DNA of 64,000 nt from Mycolicibacterium hodleri (GCF_025822245.1 NZ_JACKTL010000017.1:186001-250000); one strand, 5' to 3'; numbered from the stretch's first letter, positions 34,738-42,699 are shown. The notes: a model not told the origin generated them from the sequence alone. Made by a program: numbers and translations.

Positions 34738-35258
34738 ATAACACCATGATCTTCTGGCTGCAGCTACTTTTGAGTTGTGTCGTCTGCGCCCTCGTCGCCA
34801 CGTGGTACGTATGGCCGAAACTAACTAAACTACCCCTTGATTCTGCTCTCATTCCACTGATCTTCGTGCACGTTTTCCGCTATGTGGGAATGGTCTTGTT
34901 GGTTACGGGCATGGTCGATCCGAAGCTGCCCAGAGAGGCACTTTCCGCTGCTGCATACGGTGATCTCTTGGCGGCGGCGCTGGCCCTGGCTTCCATCTTC
35001 GCACTGCGCGGCGGGTGGCGTTTCGCCATTCCGCTGGTGTGGGTGTTCAGCGCGTGGGGATTCATTGACCTGTTGAATACATTGCGAGGTGTCGTGCAGA
35101 CAAATCTTCCCAGTTTCAACCTCGGTCCCGCCTATTTCATCTATACCTTTTACGCTCCCACGGTCGTCGTTGCACATCTGATGATCTTCTGGGTATTGAT
35201 CAGATCCAAGTCATGGAATAACAGAGTCGATGAAGGTCGACCCCGGACGTCGCGGTGA
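34734..35258 (+). CDS. multi-pass membrane protein of unknown function, low G+C
   Basis: 174 residues with five or so helices, including LLLSCVVCALVATWYVW, LIFVHVFRYVGMVLLVTG and PTVVVAHLMIFWVLI. No family recognised. By eye about half the bases are G+C, well below the roughly 68-70% around it, with codons such as ACT AAA CTA that are rare in this genome, suggesting recent acquisition. The ATG overlaps the OYE stop by 4 bp, so it belongs to the redox operon. Confidence 0.7.
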   Translation: MNNTMIFWLQLLLSCVVCALVATWYVWPKLTKLPLDSALIPLIFVHVFRYVGMVLLVTGMVDPKLPREALSAAAYGDLLAAALALASIFALRGGWRFAIPLVWVFSAWGFIDLLNTLRGVVQTNLPSFNLGPAYFIYTFYAPTVVVAHLMIFWVLIRSKSWNNRVDEGRPRTSR

Positions 35259-35282
35259 CGAACAGGTTCTTGTCCGAAGATC

Positions 35283-36161
35283 TCACGGTTGGTCCCTTTC
35301 CGTGAGACGTGGCTGGTTGCTGAAGAGTTCGCGGTGTGCGTCCACCCACCGGGCGTACGGGGTGGCTGGCCGGCCCAAGATCTCCTCGACGTCCCTGGTG
35401 ACGACCGCGGGTTGTGTCGCGGCGGCGGCCTGCAGAGCGATGTAGGCGTCGGCAAATTCCGGTGCCGCCCCGGCGGCGACGAGGCGGTCGCGTACCAGTG
35501 CGGGGTCGACTTCCTGGTAGCGCAGCGCACGGCCCAAGGCGTCGCCGATGACGGCGACCTGCTCGGCCACGGTGAACGCCTCCGGCCCGGTCAGCGGAAT
35601 TCGCCGGCCGTCGAGGTGCCCGCCAAGGATGGCCTGAACGGCAACGGCGGAGATGTCGGCGTCGACGATTGGCGCGAACGACGCGCAGGCGAAGGGGCCG
35701 CTGACCACGTCGCCGGCACGTAACTGGGCCGACCACATGTCCGCAGACGTCGAGGCGAACACCGCAGGCCGCAAGCTGACCCACGCGAGCCCCGAATCGA
35801 CTGCCAGCTGCTCGACTTCCTTGTTTCGGTCACCGCGAAAACGCGAGGGCTGCCGTGCGACGTCGTCGTCGGCATTGGCCGCCGACAGCGCGACGAGCCG
35901 GGTGACACTTCCTGCGTCCCTGGCGTCCGTGATCACCTGCGCCAGATCCGCGGCGAGCGCACGGGAATTGAGAAAGACCGCCGACGCTCCCCGCAGCGCC
36001 TCGCGGACGGAATCGGTGACCTGCACGCCGTCGGGCAGGTGGGCCCCCGCCGGGGTGCGGGTGACTGCGCGAACCTCGACTCCGGCGTCGACGAGGAGAG
36101 CGACCAGGGGACGCCCGACGTTGCCGGTGGCACCTGTGACGACGATCGGCCCGTCGGTCAT
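35283..36161 (-). CDS. NmrA-like NAD(P)-binding atypical SDR
   Basis: 292 residues. GATGNVGRPLVALL is the Rossmann GxxGxxG of the NmrA/QorB group, followed by AVTRTPAGAHLP and later RPAVFASTSADMW. The canonical YxxxK is absent, which is normal in the subgroup. Members act as quinone reductases, redox sensors or have no catalysis. The ATG choice (MTDGPIVV) drops 87 unlikely upstream residues. It is divergent from TetR-2 and convergent with the redox operon. Confidence 0.83.
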   Translation of the reverse strand: MTDGPIVVTGATGNVGRPLVALLVDAGVEVRAVTRTPAGAHLPDGVQVTDSVREALRGASAVFLNSRALAADLAQVITDARDAGSVTRLVALSAANADDDVARQPSRFRGDRNKEVEQLAVDSGLAWVSLRPAVFASTSADMWSAQLRAGDVVSGPFACASFAPIVDADISAVAVQAILGGHLDGRRIPLTGPEAFTVAEQVAVIGDALGRALRYQEVDPALVRDRLVAAGAAPEFADAYIALQAAAATQPAVVTRDVEEILGRPATPYARWVDAHRELFSNQPRLTERDQP

Positions 36162-36221
36162 GCCGCACCCACGTCGTGGCCGCGTGCGTGGAACCGAGCG
36201 GGTGGCCTGAGTACCGTGTAA

Positions 36222-36237
36222 TGGATCATGCGATCCA
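36222..36237. promoter_or_regulatory. perfect palindrome TGGATC-N4-GATCCA between NmrA and TetR-2
   Basis: Perfect 6-bp arms around ATGC. A weaker TGGAT...ACCA element lies about 30 bp downstream. The placement between divergent genes fits a TetR-2 operator controlling both. Confidence 0.6.
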
Positions 36238-36291
36238 CTGTTCTGCAGCAAAAATGGATTATCAATACCAAAACGGTCTTGGGGTGACGCG

Positions 36292-36924
36292 GTGACGAGC
36301 ACGAAGAACGGCCCGGTCAGGTGGACCCCCAAGGGGCAACGGACGCGCGCACGCATCATCCACGTGGCGGCTCGATTGATCTGGGAGCGCGGCGTGACCG
36401 CCACCACGCTCGAAGACGTCAAACTCGCCGCGGAAGTCAGCAGCTCACAGCTCTACCACTACTTCGCCGACAAGGAGCAGCTGGTCAACGCGGTCGTCGA
36501 GCACCAAGCCGACACACTGGTGAACAACACCGCACAGGCCAACCTCGGGACCGCCGAAAACCTCGCGGCGTGGCGCGATCTGGTCGTCGCACACGCCGAT
36601 GCCATCCACGGCCAGGGCGGCTGCCCGCTGGGGGCGTTGGGAAGCCAGCTGGCCGAGTACGACCCGGAGGCACGCGCGCTCGTCGCCGCAGGATTCGGCC
36701 GCTGGGCCACCGCGATTCAGGAGGGATTGCGTGCCCTGCACGACCAGGGACGCCTGGCTGCCGACGTCGATCCCGACGACCTCGCGGTCACCATGCTGGC
36801 AGCGCTGCAGGGCGGACTACTGCTCGCCCAAGTTCATCGCGACGTCCGCCCCTTGCGGACCACGCTGCAGACGATCCTGACGATGGCCGGCGTGACCGAC
36901 GCCGATGGGGAACCGGTGCGCTGA
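36292..36924 (+). CDS. TetR family repressor (TetR-2 of the redox island)
   Basis: 210 residues. HTH TATTLEDVKLAAEVSSSQLYHYFADKEQLV; ligand domain with GGCPLGALGSQLAEYD and MLAALQGGLLLAQVHRDVRPL. These blocks match TetR-1 nearly word for word, so the pair are paralogues of the TetR_C_6/YcdC-like type. GTG start; an upstream in-frame extension is not supported. Confidence 0.88.
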   Translation: MTSTKNGPVRWTPKGQRTRARIIHVAARLIWERGVTATTLEDVKLAAEVSSSQLYHYFADKEQLVNAVVEHQADTLVNNTAQANLGTAENLAAWRDLVVAHADAIHGQGGCPLGALGSQLAEYDPEARALVAAGFGRWATAIQEGLRALHDQGRLAADVDPDDLAVTMLAALQGGLLLAQVHRDVRPLRTTLQTILTMAGVTDADGEPVR

Positions 36925-36967
36925 GATCGTCCTCCGTTTCAGTCGGTCGACCGGGCGGCGTGCGCCG

Positions 36968-37633
36968 TCAGGCAGCGCCGTCGACGAGTACCGACGCGGC
37001 CCCCGCCATGTGCTCGCGCACCGCGTCGGCCGCGGCGGTGCCGTCGCCCGACTCGATCGCGTCGACGATCTCGAGGTGGCGTTTGGCGTCCATGTTCTTC
37101 AGCGCACGCTCGACCCCGGCGTACATGATCGACATCCGGATGCTGCCCTCCAACGAGGACCAGGAGTGCATCAGCGTTTCGTTGCCGCTGAGCTGACACA
37201 TCATTCTGTGGAAGCGCAGATCGGCCTCGATGCGGTCCTCGAGGTTGGAGGCCGCCCAGCGGTCCATGTCCTCGACGGCGGCGCGGAGGTTCGCGACGAC
37301 GTCGGCCCGGTCGGGTCGGGACGCCAATTCGCTTGCGGCCAAGGCCTCCAACGCGGCGCGCACGCCGAAGATGTCCCGGATCTCCTTGGTGTCGAGGTGC
37401 CGGACCGACAACCTGCCCCGTGCCCCCGCGGAGATCAGGCCCTCCTGCTGGAGTTGTCGCATGGCCTCCCGCAACGTCCCGCGGCTGATCTGAAGCGCCT
37501 CGGAGAGCTCCGTTTCGACCAGATGCGTGCCGGGCTTGATCTGACCGGTGGTGATGGCCTTGCGCAGCGCCGAGAGCGCTTGCTCGCGCAGGCTGGTCTT
37601 CTCCAGGCGCAGGAAGCCGGGTTCCACCGTCAT
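36968..37633 (-). CDS. GntR family regulator, FCD subfamily
   Basis: 221 residues. Winged helix with LVETELSEALQISRGTLREAMRQLQQEGLI. The FCD ligand domain carries the metal-site pattern ADLRFHRMM and AKRHLEIVDAIESGDGTAAADAVREHM. FCD regulators sense sugar acids, hydroxy acids and the like. It follows the transketolase genes on the same strand, separated by its own palindromic element, and probably controls the cluster and itself. An upstream ATG at 37657 would run into that element. Confidence 0.87.
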   Translation of the reverse strand: MTVEPGFLRLEKTSLREQALSALRKAITTGQIKPGTHLVETELSEALQISRGTLREAMRQLQQEGLISAGARGRLSVRHLDTKEIRDIFGVRAALEALAASELASRPDRADVVANLRAAVEDMDRWAASNLEDRIEADLRFHRMMCQLSGNETLMHSWSSLEGSIRMSIMYAGVERALKNMDAKRHLEIVDAIESGDGTAAADAVREHMAGAASVLVDGAA

Positions 37634-37648
37634 TCGCCGCCCCTCGAG

Positions 37649-37670
37649 TGTCGACATCTGAATGTCGACA
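37649..37670. promoter_or_regulatory. two TGTCGACA palindromes before the GntR gene
   Basis: TGTCGACA occurs at 37649-37656 and 37663-37670, each self-complementary, 14 bp apart. Spacing of just over one helical turn and position 16 nt upstream of the GntR start suit an autoregulatory operator. Confidence 0.55.
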
Positions 37671-37676
37671 TCGATG

Positions 37677-38660
37677 CTACAGCCGGCCCAGGACCGAGGC
37701 GACGATCCGGCGCGTCGACAGGCCGTACCGGTCGTGCAGGGTGGGCAGTGCGCCCGCGGCAAGGAACTCGTCGGGCAGCGCGATCGGCGTCACCTGCTTG
37801 CCGAGCCCGCGGCGCACCACGGCCGACGCGACGGTCTCGAACAAGCCGCCGACGACGGTGTGGTTCTCCAGCGTCACGGCCAGGCGGTCGGTGTCGATCT
37901 CGCGTAACACCGTGTCCTCGTCGAAGGGCTTGATGGTGGGCGTGTGCACGACCGCGGCGTCCACGTGATGGGCGGCGAGCTCCTCGGCGGCGAGCAGCGC
38001 GCGCATCGTCATCAACCCGCTGGAGACGAAGACCACGTCGGCCCCGGGACGCACGACCTTGGCCTTGCCGAGTTCGAAGGTGTAGTCGTACTCGTCGAGC
38101 ACCGTGGGCACGTGACCGCGCAGCAGCCGCAGGTAGCTGGGCCCGGGGGTCTCCGCGAGTTGCGGAACGGCCTGCTCGATGTCCACCGAGTCGCAGGGGT
38201 CGACGATCGTCAACCCGGGGATGCCGCGGAATATGGCCATGTCCTCGGTGGCCTGATGCGACGGCCCGTACCCCGTGGTGAGTCCGGGGAGCCCGCCGAC
38301 GACGTTGACGTTGAGTCCCGGCTCGGCGATGTCGAGGCAGATGAAGTCGTAGGCCCTCCGGGTGGCGAACACGGAGTAGGTCGACGCGAACGGAATCAGG
38401 CCCGTCTCGGCCATTCCCGCGGCGGCGCCGAAGAGCAGCTGCTCGGCCATCCCCATCTGAAAGTAGCGGTCCGGCATGGCCTGGGCGAAGACGTGCATGT
38501 CGGTGTACTTGCCGAGGTCGGCGGTCAGGCCGACGATGCGCTCGTCGGCGCGAGCCGCGGCGACCAGGGCATGCCCGAACGGCGCCGAGGTGGTGCGTTG
38601 GCCGGGCTCGGCGAACGAGGCGATCATCGCCGAGGTCCGCAGTGGGGCGTGGGCGGTCAT
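37677..38660 (-). CDS. transketolase C-terminal subunit
   Basis: 327 residues containing the pyrimidine-binding and C-terminal domains of a split transketolase: RYFQMGMAEQLLFGAAAGMAETG with the thiamine-activating Glu, FASTYSVFATRRAYDFI, and VNVVGGLPGLTTGYGPSHQATEDMA. It pairs with the N-terminal subunit, whose stop it overlaps by 4 bp. Split transketolases in catabolic clusters often act on unusual sugars or sugar acids rather than in the pentose-phosphate pathway. Confidence 0.88.
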   Translation of the reverse strand: MTAHAPLRTSAMIASFAEPGQRTTSAPFGHALVAAARADERIVGLTADLGKYTDMHVFAQAMPDRYFQMGMAEQLLFGAAAGMAETGLIPFASTYSVFATRRAYDFICLDIAEPGLNVNVVGGLPGLTTGYGPSHQATEDMAIFRGIPGLTIVDPCDSVDIEQAVPQLAETPGPSYLRLLRGHVPTVLDEYDYTFELGKAKVVRPGADVVFVSSGLMTMRALLAAEELAAHHVDAAVVHTPTIKPFDEDTVLREIDTDRLAVTLENHTVVGGLFETVASAVVRRGLGKQVTPIALPDEFLAAGALPTLHDRYGLSTRRIVASVLGRL

Positions 38661-39499
38661 GCGGGTACTCCTTCGTAGCCGAGGGTCAGCTGCTCACGGC
38701 AGACCTGCCACTCGTCGGCGTCGATGCGCATGAAGTGCGCCTTCTCCCTGTTCTCCAGCAGTGGCACACCGCGGCCAACCCTGGTGTCGCACACGATGAC
38801 TGCGGGCTGACCGGTCGGCGTCGACCGTTCCGCGACCGCGTCGAACGCGTCGAGAAGCGCCCCGACGTCGTTGCCGTCGACGCGTTGGGTGAACCACCCG
38901 CAGGCGGCCCACTTGTCGCCCACCGGTTCGGTGCGCAACACCCCGGCGGTGGGGCCGTCGGCCTGCAGGGCGTTGACGTCGACCATGGCGACCAGGTGAC
39001 CGAGTCGATGATGGCTGGCCCCCATCGCCGCCTCCCACGTGGAGCCCTCGTCGAGCTCGCCGTCGGACAGGAAGTTGATCACCCGCGACGCCGAACCCTG
39101 ATGACGCAGTCCGAGGGCCATCCCGACGGCGACGGTGAGCCCGTGCCCGAGCGAACCGCCGGAGATCTCCATTCCCGGTGTGTAGCTTGCCATTCCGGAC
39201 ATCGGCAATCTGGAGTCGTCACTGCCGTAGGTCTCGAGCTCGCCAACGTCGACGATGCCTGCCTCGGCGAGCGCGGCGTACAACCCGATCGCGTAATGGC
39301 CGGTGGACAGCAGGAACCGGTCACGTTCGGCCCAGTGCGGGTCGTCGGCGCGGTACCGCAGCTGGTCGGCGTACACGCAGGCGAACATGTCGGCGGCGCC
39401 GAGGGCCTGCCCGACGTAGGCCTGCCCCTGCGCTTCGCCCATGTCGAGGGCATGGTGCCTGGCCCGGTACGCGGCGGCTTCGACGGTCTGGCGGCGCAT
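38657..39499 (-). CDS. transketolase N-terminal subunit
   Basis: 280 residues, the TPP diphosphate-binding half. ISGGSLGHGLTVAVGMALG and NFLSDGELDEGSTWEAAM (the GDG...N-type motif in its SDG variant), and HFMRIDADEW near the end. The ATG shares its A with the TGA of the MHS transporter, and the gene is coupled to the C-terminal subunit. Together they make one transketolase of about 600 residues. Confidence 0.88.
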   Translation of the reverse strand: MRRQTVEAAAYRARHHALDMGEAQGQAYVGQALGAADMFACVYADQLRYRADDPHWAERDRFLLSTGHYAIGLYAALAEAGIVDVGELETYGSDDSRLPMSGMASYTPGMEISGGSLGHGLTVAVGMALGLRHQGSASRVINFLSDGELDEGSTWEAAMGASHHRLGHLVAMVDVNALQADGPTAGVLRTEPVGDKWAACGWFTQRVDGNDVGALLDAFDAVAERSTPTGQPAVIVCDTRVGRGVPLLENREKAHFMRIDADEWQVCREQLTLGYEGVPA

Positions 39500-40833
39500 C
39501 AGGCGGCCAGCTCGTGCGACTCAGAGGTGGCCTTGTCGGCCAGCCGACGTTCGCGCGGTCCCCACGTCTCCCGGGTGGTGACGGCAGCCACCAGCCCGAT
39601 GGCCATGTAACCGCTGAACAGCAGCGCCGGGCCCATCCAGCCGATCCACTCGAAGAGCAGGGTGGTGATGAACGGCGTGAAGCCGGAGACCATGGCCGAG
39701 ATCTGGTATGCCAGTGAGGCTCCCGACGCACGGGTGTTGGCGTTGAACAGCTCGGGGAACCACGCGCCCTGGGCGCCGGCCAGGGCGTTCTGGCACACCC
39801 CGTAGGCGATCACGAAGGTCGCGACGATCAGGATCACGAGGCCGGTGTTCACCAGCATGAACATGATGACGCCGAACGGGATGCCGAACGCGGTGACCCA
39901 CAGGTAGACCGGCCGCCTTCCGATCTTGTCGGTCAGCCTGGCCCAGGCCATGGTCGCGACGATGCCGAGTGCCGAGGCGACGCACAGCGCCAGCAACGTC
40001 TCGGTCTTGGTCGCCAGCTGCGCACCCTTGAGGTAGGAGATCATGTAGGTGATGGACACCGCGTAGCCGGCGGTCTCGGCGATGCGAAGACCTATGCCGC
40101 GCACGATGTTTCGCCAGTCCGTCTTGACGACCTCGACGATCGGCGACCTCACGATGTCGCCCTTGTCCTTGACTTCTTCGAAGACCGGCGACTCCGGCAC
40201 CCTGGCCCGGATGATCAAGCCGACGATGACCAGGAAGATGCTCGCCAGGAAGGGCACCCGCCAGGCCCAGTCGCCGCCGAGGTGCACGCTGACGAGGAAG
40301 ACGAGGTTGGCCAGCAGCAGCCCGACGGGGAAGCCGGCCTGCACGATTCCGGTGTAGCGCCCCTTCTGCTTCCAGGGGGCGTGCTCGTAGCTCATGAGGA
40401 TGGCGCCACCCCATTCGGCGCCGAACGCGAGGCCCTGGACGATGCGGACGGTGACCAGCAGGATCGGCGCGACGATGCCGACCGATTCGTAGGTGGGCAG
40501 CAGACCGATGGCGAAGGTGGCCAGGCCCATCAGAATGAGCGACGCCACCAGGACCGGCTTGCGGCCGACCTTGTCGCCGAGGTGTCCGCCGATGATTCCG
40601 CCCAGCGGACGGGCGGCGAAGCCGACGCCGAGGGTGGCGAACGCCGCCAGGGTGCCGGCGACCGGACTGGCACCAGGAAAGAAGGCGGTGCCGAAGTACA
40701 GGGCCGCGGCCGTGCCGAAGCCGATGAAGTCGTAGGTTTCGATGACGGCGCCGACGCCGGAACCGATCGCGACCCGTCTGGCGTCCTTGGTGCCGCGCAC
40801 CGGACCCCGCATCTCCAGAGCGTCATCGCTCAT
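39499..40833 (-). CDS. MFS transporter, metabolite:H+ symporter (MHS) family
   Basis: 444 residues, 12 helices. Motif A GGIIGGHLGDKVGRKPVL with the second copy ARLTDKIGRRPVYLW, and an N-terminus typical of the ShiA/KgtP/ProP group (VGAVIETYDFIGFGTAAALYFG). MHS carriers import organic acids, polyols and betaines. It is the first gene of the operon transporter-tktN-tktC-GntR and is divergent from the TIM-barrel gene. Confidence 0.87.
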   Translation of the reverse strand: MSDDALEMRGPVRGTKDARRVAIGSGVGAVIETYDFIGFGTAAALYFGTAFFPGASPVAGTLAAFATLGVGFAARPLGGIIGGHLGDKVGRKPVLVASLILMGLATFAIGLLPTYESVGIVAPILLVTVRIVQGLAFGAEWGGAILMSYEHAPWKQKGRYTGIVQAGFPVGLLLANLVFLVSVHLGGDWAWRVPFLASIFLVIVGLIIRARVPESPVFEEVKDKGDIVRSPIVEVVKTDWRNIVRGIGLRIAETAGYAVSITYMISYLKGAQLATKTETLLALCVASALGIVATMAWARLTDKIGRRPVYLWVTAFGIPFGVIMFMLVNTGLVILIVATFVIAYGVCQNALAGAQGAWFPELFNANTRASGASLAYQISAMVSGFTPFITTLLFEWIGWMGPALLFSGYMAIGLVAAVTTRETWGPRERRLADKATSESHELAA

Positions 40834-40875
40834 GGGCTCATCCTCTCAATTCGGTCCCACCAGGGCAATCGACCT

Positions 40876-40984
40876 CACTGTTGACGGTCAACAGTGCGTT
40901 AGGTCACTCAGTGTGACCCCGCCCACACCCATTGTCAACAGTCAACATCGCTGCCGGCCGGGGGTTGACTGTTAACAGTCAACC
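40876..40984. promoter_or_regulatory. cluster of GTTGAC/GTCAAC palindromes in the catabolic divergon
   Basis: Three related elements lie between the transporter and the TIM-barrel gene. 40876-40896 is a perfect 21-bp palindrome (CACTGTTGAC-G-GTCAACAGTG). 40934-40947 is a tandem GTCAACA GTCAACA. 40963-40984 is a perfect 22-bp palindrome with half-site GGTTGACTGTT. The shared half-site GTTGAC and the location point to operators of the FCD-GntR regulator controlling both operons. Confidence 0.7.
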
Positions 40985-41030
40985 GCTTAGTGTGGCTGGC
41001 ATCACACTCCCGACCGTTCCGAGGTACGCC

Positions 41031-41864
41031 GTGCCGAACACCCGCTTCGCCGCCCGTCTGGGGTGCTCGTCCATCAGCTTTCGGCACCAGCCGCTCGCCG
41101 AGGCGCTCGCGACGATCACCTCCCTCGGCTTCGACGAGATCGATCTCGGGGCCCTGCCCGGGGTGTGCGACCACGTGCCGTTCGTGCTGGACTCAACTGC
41201 GGTGGCCGACGTGGCCCGTACCGTGGCGGCCTCCGGCCTGCGCGTGCGGTCGGTCAACGGCGACGTCGGCGATCTGAACGCGCCCGCGATGGGTCGGCGT
41301 CGTTCGGATCGCCGAGCACACCTCGACACGTTGTCCACCCTGGCCGCCGCCGTCGGGGCGCGCGCACTGGTGCTGCCCTGTGGCGCACTCGACCACGAGC
41401 CGATCACGACGCTCGAGGCCGACATCGCCCTCGTCGCCGACGAACTCGCGACGGCGGCGGCCGTCGCGGCGTCCCACGGCGTCGAACTGTGGACGGAGTC
41501 GCTGCACCTGCACCGGCTGTGCTGGAACGTCGAGCGCGCCCAGATGTTGGCCGATCGCCTCGTCGACGAGGTCGGCATCGTGATGGACTTCAGCCACGTC
41601 GTGGCCTCCGGCGGCGATCCGGTCGACTTCGTCGCGCGCTTCGGACCCCGCATCGCTCACGTCCATGTCCGCGATGCCACCCCCGGCAACATCAACGTCT
41701 CGGTAGGCAACGGTCACGTCGACTTCGCCTGCGGCATCAAGGAACTCGTCGCGGCGAAATACCAGGGGCACTACTCCCTCGAGCTCGAGACCCGCGACAT
41801 CACCCACGACCAACGCCCCGACGCCGCCGCCAGGGCGGGCGACGTCATCAGCAACCTCATATAG
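41031..41864 (+). CDS. xylose-isomerase-like TIM-barrel enzyme (AP endonuclease 2 superfamily)
   Basis: 277 residues. The metal-site pattern of sugar-epimerase/hydroxypyruvate-isomerase relatives is visible in order: Glu in ELWTESLHLH, Asp/His in GIVMDFSHV, His in RIAHVHVRD, and Glu in YSLELET. Isomerase, epimerase or decarboxylase activity on a keto-sugar (acid) is possible. The frame is open to 40932, but that start would place the operators inside the coding region; the GTG at 41031 has GAGG 8 nt upstream. An SDR follows after 17 bp. Confidence 0.8.
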   Translation: MPNTRFAARLGCSSISFRHQPLAEALATITSLGFDEIDLGALPGVCDHVPFVLDSTAVADVARTVAASGLRVRSVNGDVGDLNAPAMGRRRSDRRAHLDTLSTLAAAVGARALVLPCGALDHEPITTLEADIALVADELATAAAVAASHGVELWTESLHLHRLCWNVERAQMLADRLVDEVGIVMDFSHVVASGGDPVDFVARFGPRIAHVHVRDATPGNINVSVGNGHVDFACGIKELVAAKYQGHYSLELETRDITHDQRPDAAARAGDVISNLI

Positions 41865-41881
41865 ATCGAAAGGCAACCAAC

Positions 41882-42652
41882 ATGGCAACCACCCGCACCG
41901 CCGTCGTCACCGGCGCCACCTCAGACCGCGGCATCGGCATGACCCTCGCCCAGCGGTACGCCCGCGAGGGGTGGGCAGTCGTCATCCTCGACCTGGACGG
42001 CGAGACGTCGGCCAAGGTGGCCGCCGACATCGGCAACCAGTTCGCCGTGCCCGCCTTCGGACACGCGGTCGACGTCACCTCCGAGGAGTCGGTCGCCACC
42101 GCCGAGGCCGCAGTCGCCGCCGAGGTGGCGTCGGGCAATCTGCCGCCCGTCGGTGCACTCGCCAACATCGCGGGCATCACCAGCCCCGTGCCGTTCCTCG
42201 AGACCACCCTCGACATCTGGAACAAGGTCATGGCGGTCAACGCCACCGGTACCTACCTGGTCACGAAGGCCTTCCTCCCCGCCATGATCGACAACGGCTG
42301 GGGACGCATCGTCAACATGTCGTCGGTGTCCGCGCAGCGCGGCGGCGGCGTGTTCGGCAAGGTGCCCTATTCGTCTGCCAAGGCCGCCATCCTCGGCTTC
42401 ACCAAGGCGCTGGCCCGCGAGATCGCCGACACCGGCGTCACCGTCAACGCCGTCACCCCCGGGGCCGTCGACACCAACATCCGGGTCGGCGCCACCGACG
42501 AGTCCGAGGCCGCGCTGGCCGCGGGCATTCCGGTGGGCCGCACCGCGACCACCGAGGAAGTGGCCGCCGTCATCACCTTCCTGTCGAGCGAGGACGCGAG
42601 CTACCTGACCGGGACCACCGTGGACATCAACGGCGGCAGCCATATTCATTGA
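41882..42652 (+). CDS. short-chain dehydrogenase/reductase of the catabolic cluster
   Basis: 256-residue classical SDR: ALANIAGITSP, the catalytic Ser in NMSSVSAQ and PYSSAKAA (YxxxK), and the closing TGTTVDINGG. The cofactor loop is TGATSDRGIG, two residues longer than TGxxxGIG. An Asp after beta-2 (VILDLDGE) favours NAD(H), fitting a catabolic oxidation. AAAGG precedes the ATG. It is the last gene of the plus-strand arm of the cluster. Confidence 0.88.
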   Translation: MATTRTAVVTGATSDRGIGMTLAQRYAREGWAVVILDLDGETSAKVAADIGNQFAVPAFGHAVDVTSEESVATAEAAVAAEVASGNLPPVGALANIAGITSPVPFLETTLDIWNKVMAVNATGTYLVTKAFLPAMIDNGWGRIVNMSSVSAQRGGGVFGKVPYSSAKAAILGFTKALAREIADTGVTVNAVTPGAVDTNIRVGATDESEAALAAGIPVGRTATTEEVAAVITFLSSEDASYLTGTTVDINGGSHIH

Positions 42653-42670
42653 GGCCCTCAATATAGACAG

Positions 42671-42699
42671 TTTCAACTGTTCAGTTTAGTCTGTTGAAA
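42671..42699. promoter_or_regulatory. MarR autoregulatory operator/promoter
   Basis: Inverted repeat TTTCAAC-N15-GTTGAAA whose right arm reaches the A of the MarR ATG, with an inner AACTG-TT-CAGTT dyad at 42675-42686. The -10 TAGTCT (42687-42692) lies 6 nt before the ATG, so repressor binding would cover a leaderless promoter. Confidence 0.6.

Noticed and set aside
40903..40917. GTCAC-N5-GTGAC dyad as a CRP site
   Set aside because: The half-sites are in the wrong order for CRP (GTGA-N6-TCAC), and it probably reflects chance between the GntR palindromes.
40932..41030. Upstream ATG adding 33 residues to the TIM-barrel enzyme
   Set aside because: It would place a perfect 22-bp palindrome inside the coding sequence. 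The later GTG has GAGG at good spacing and the family homology starts there.
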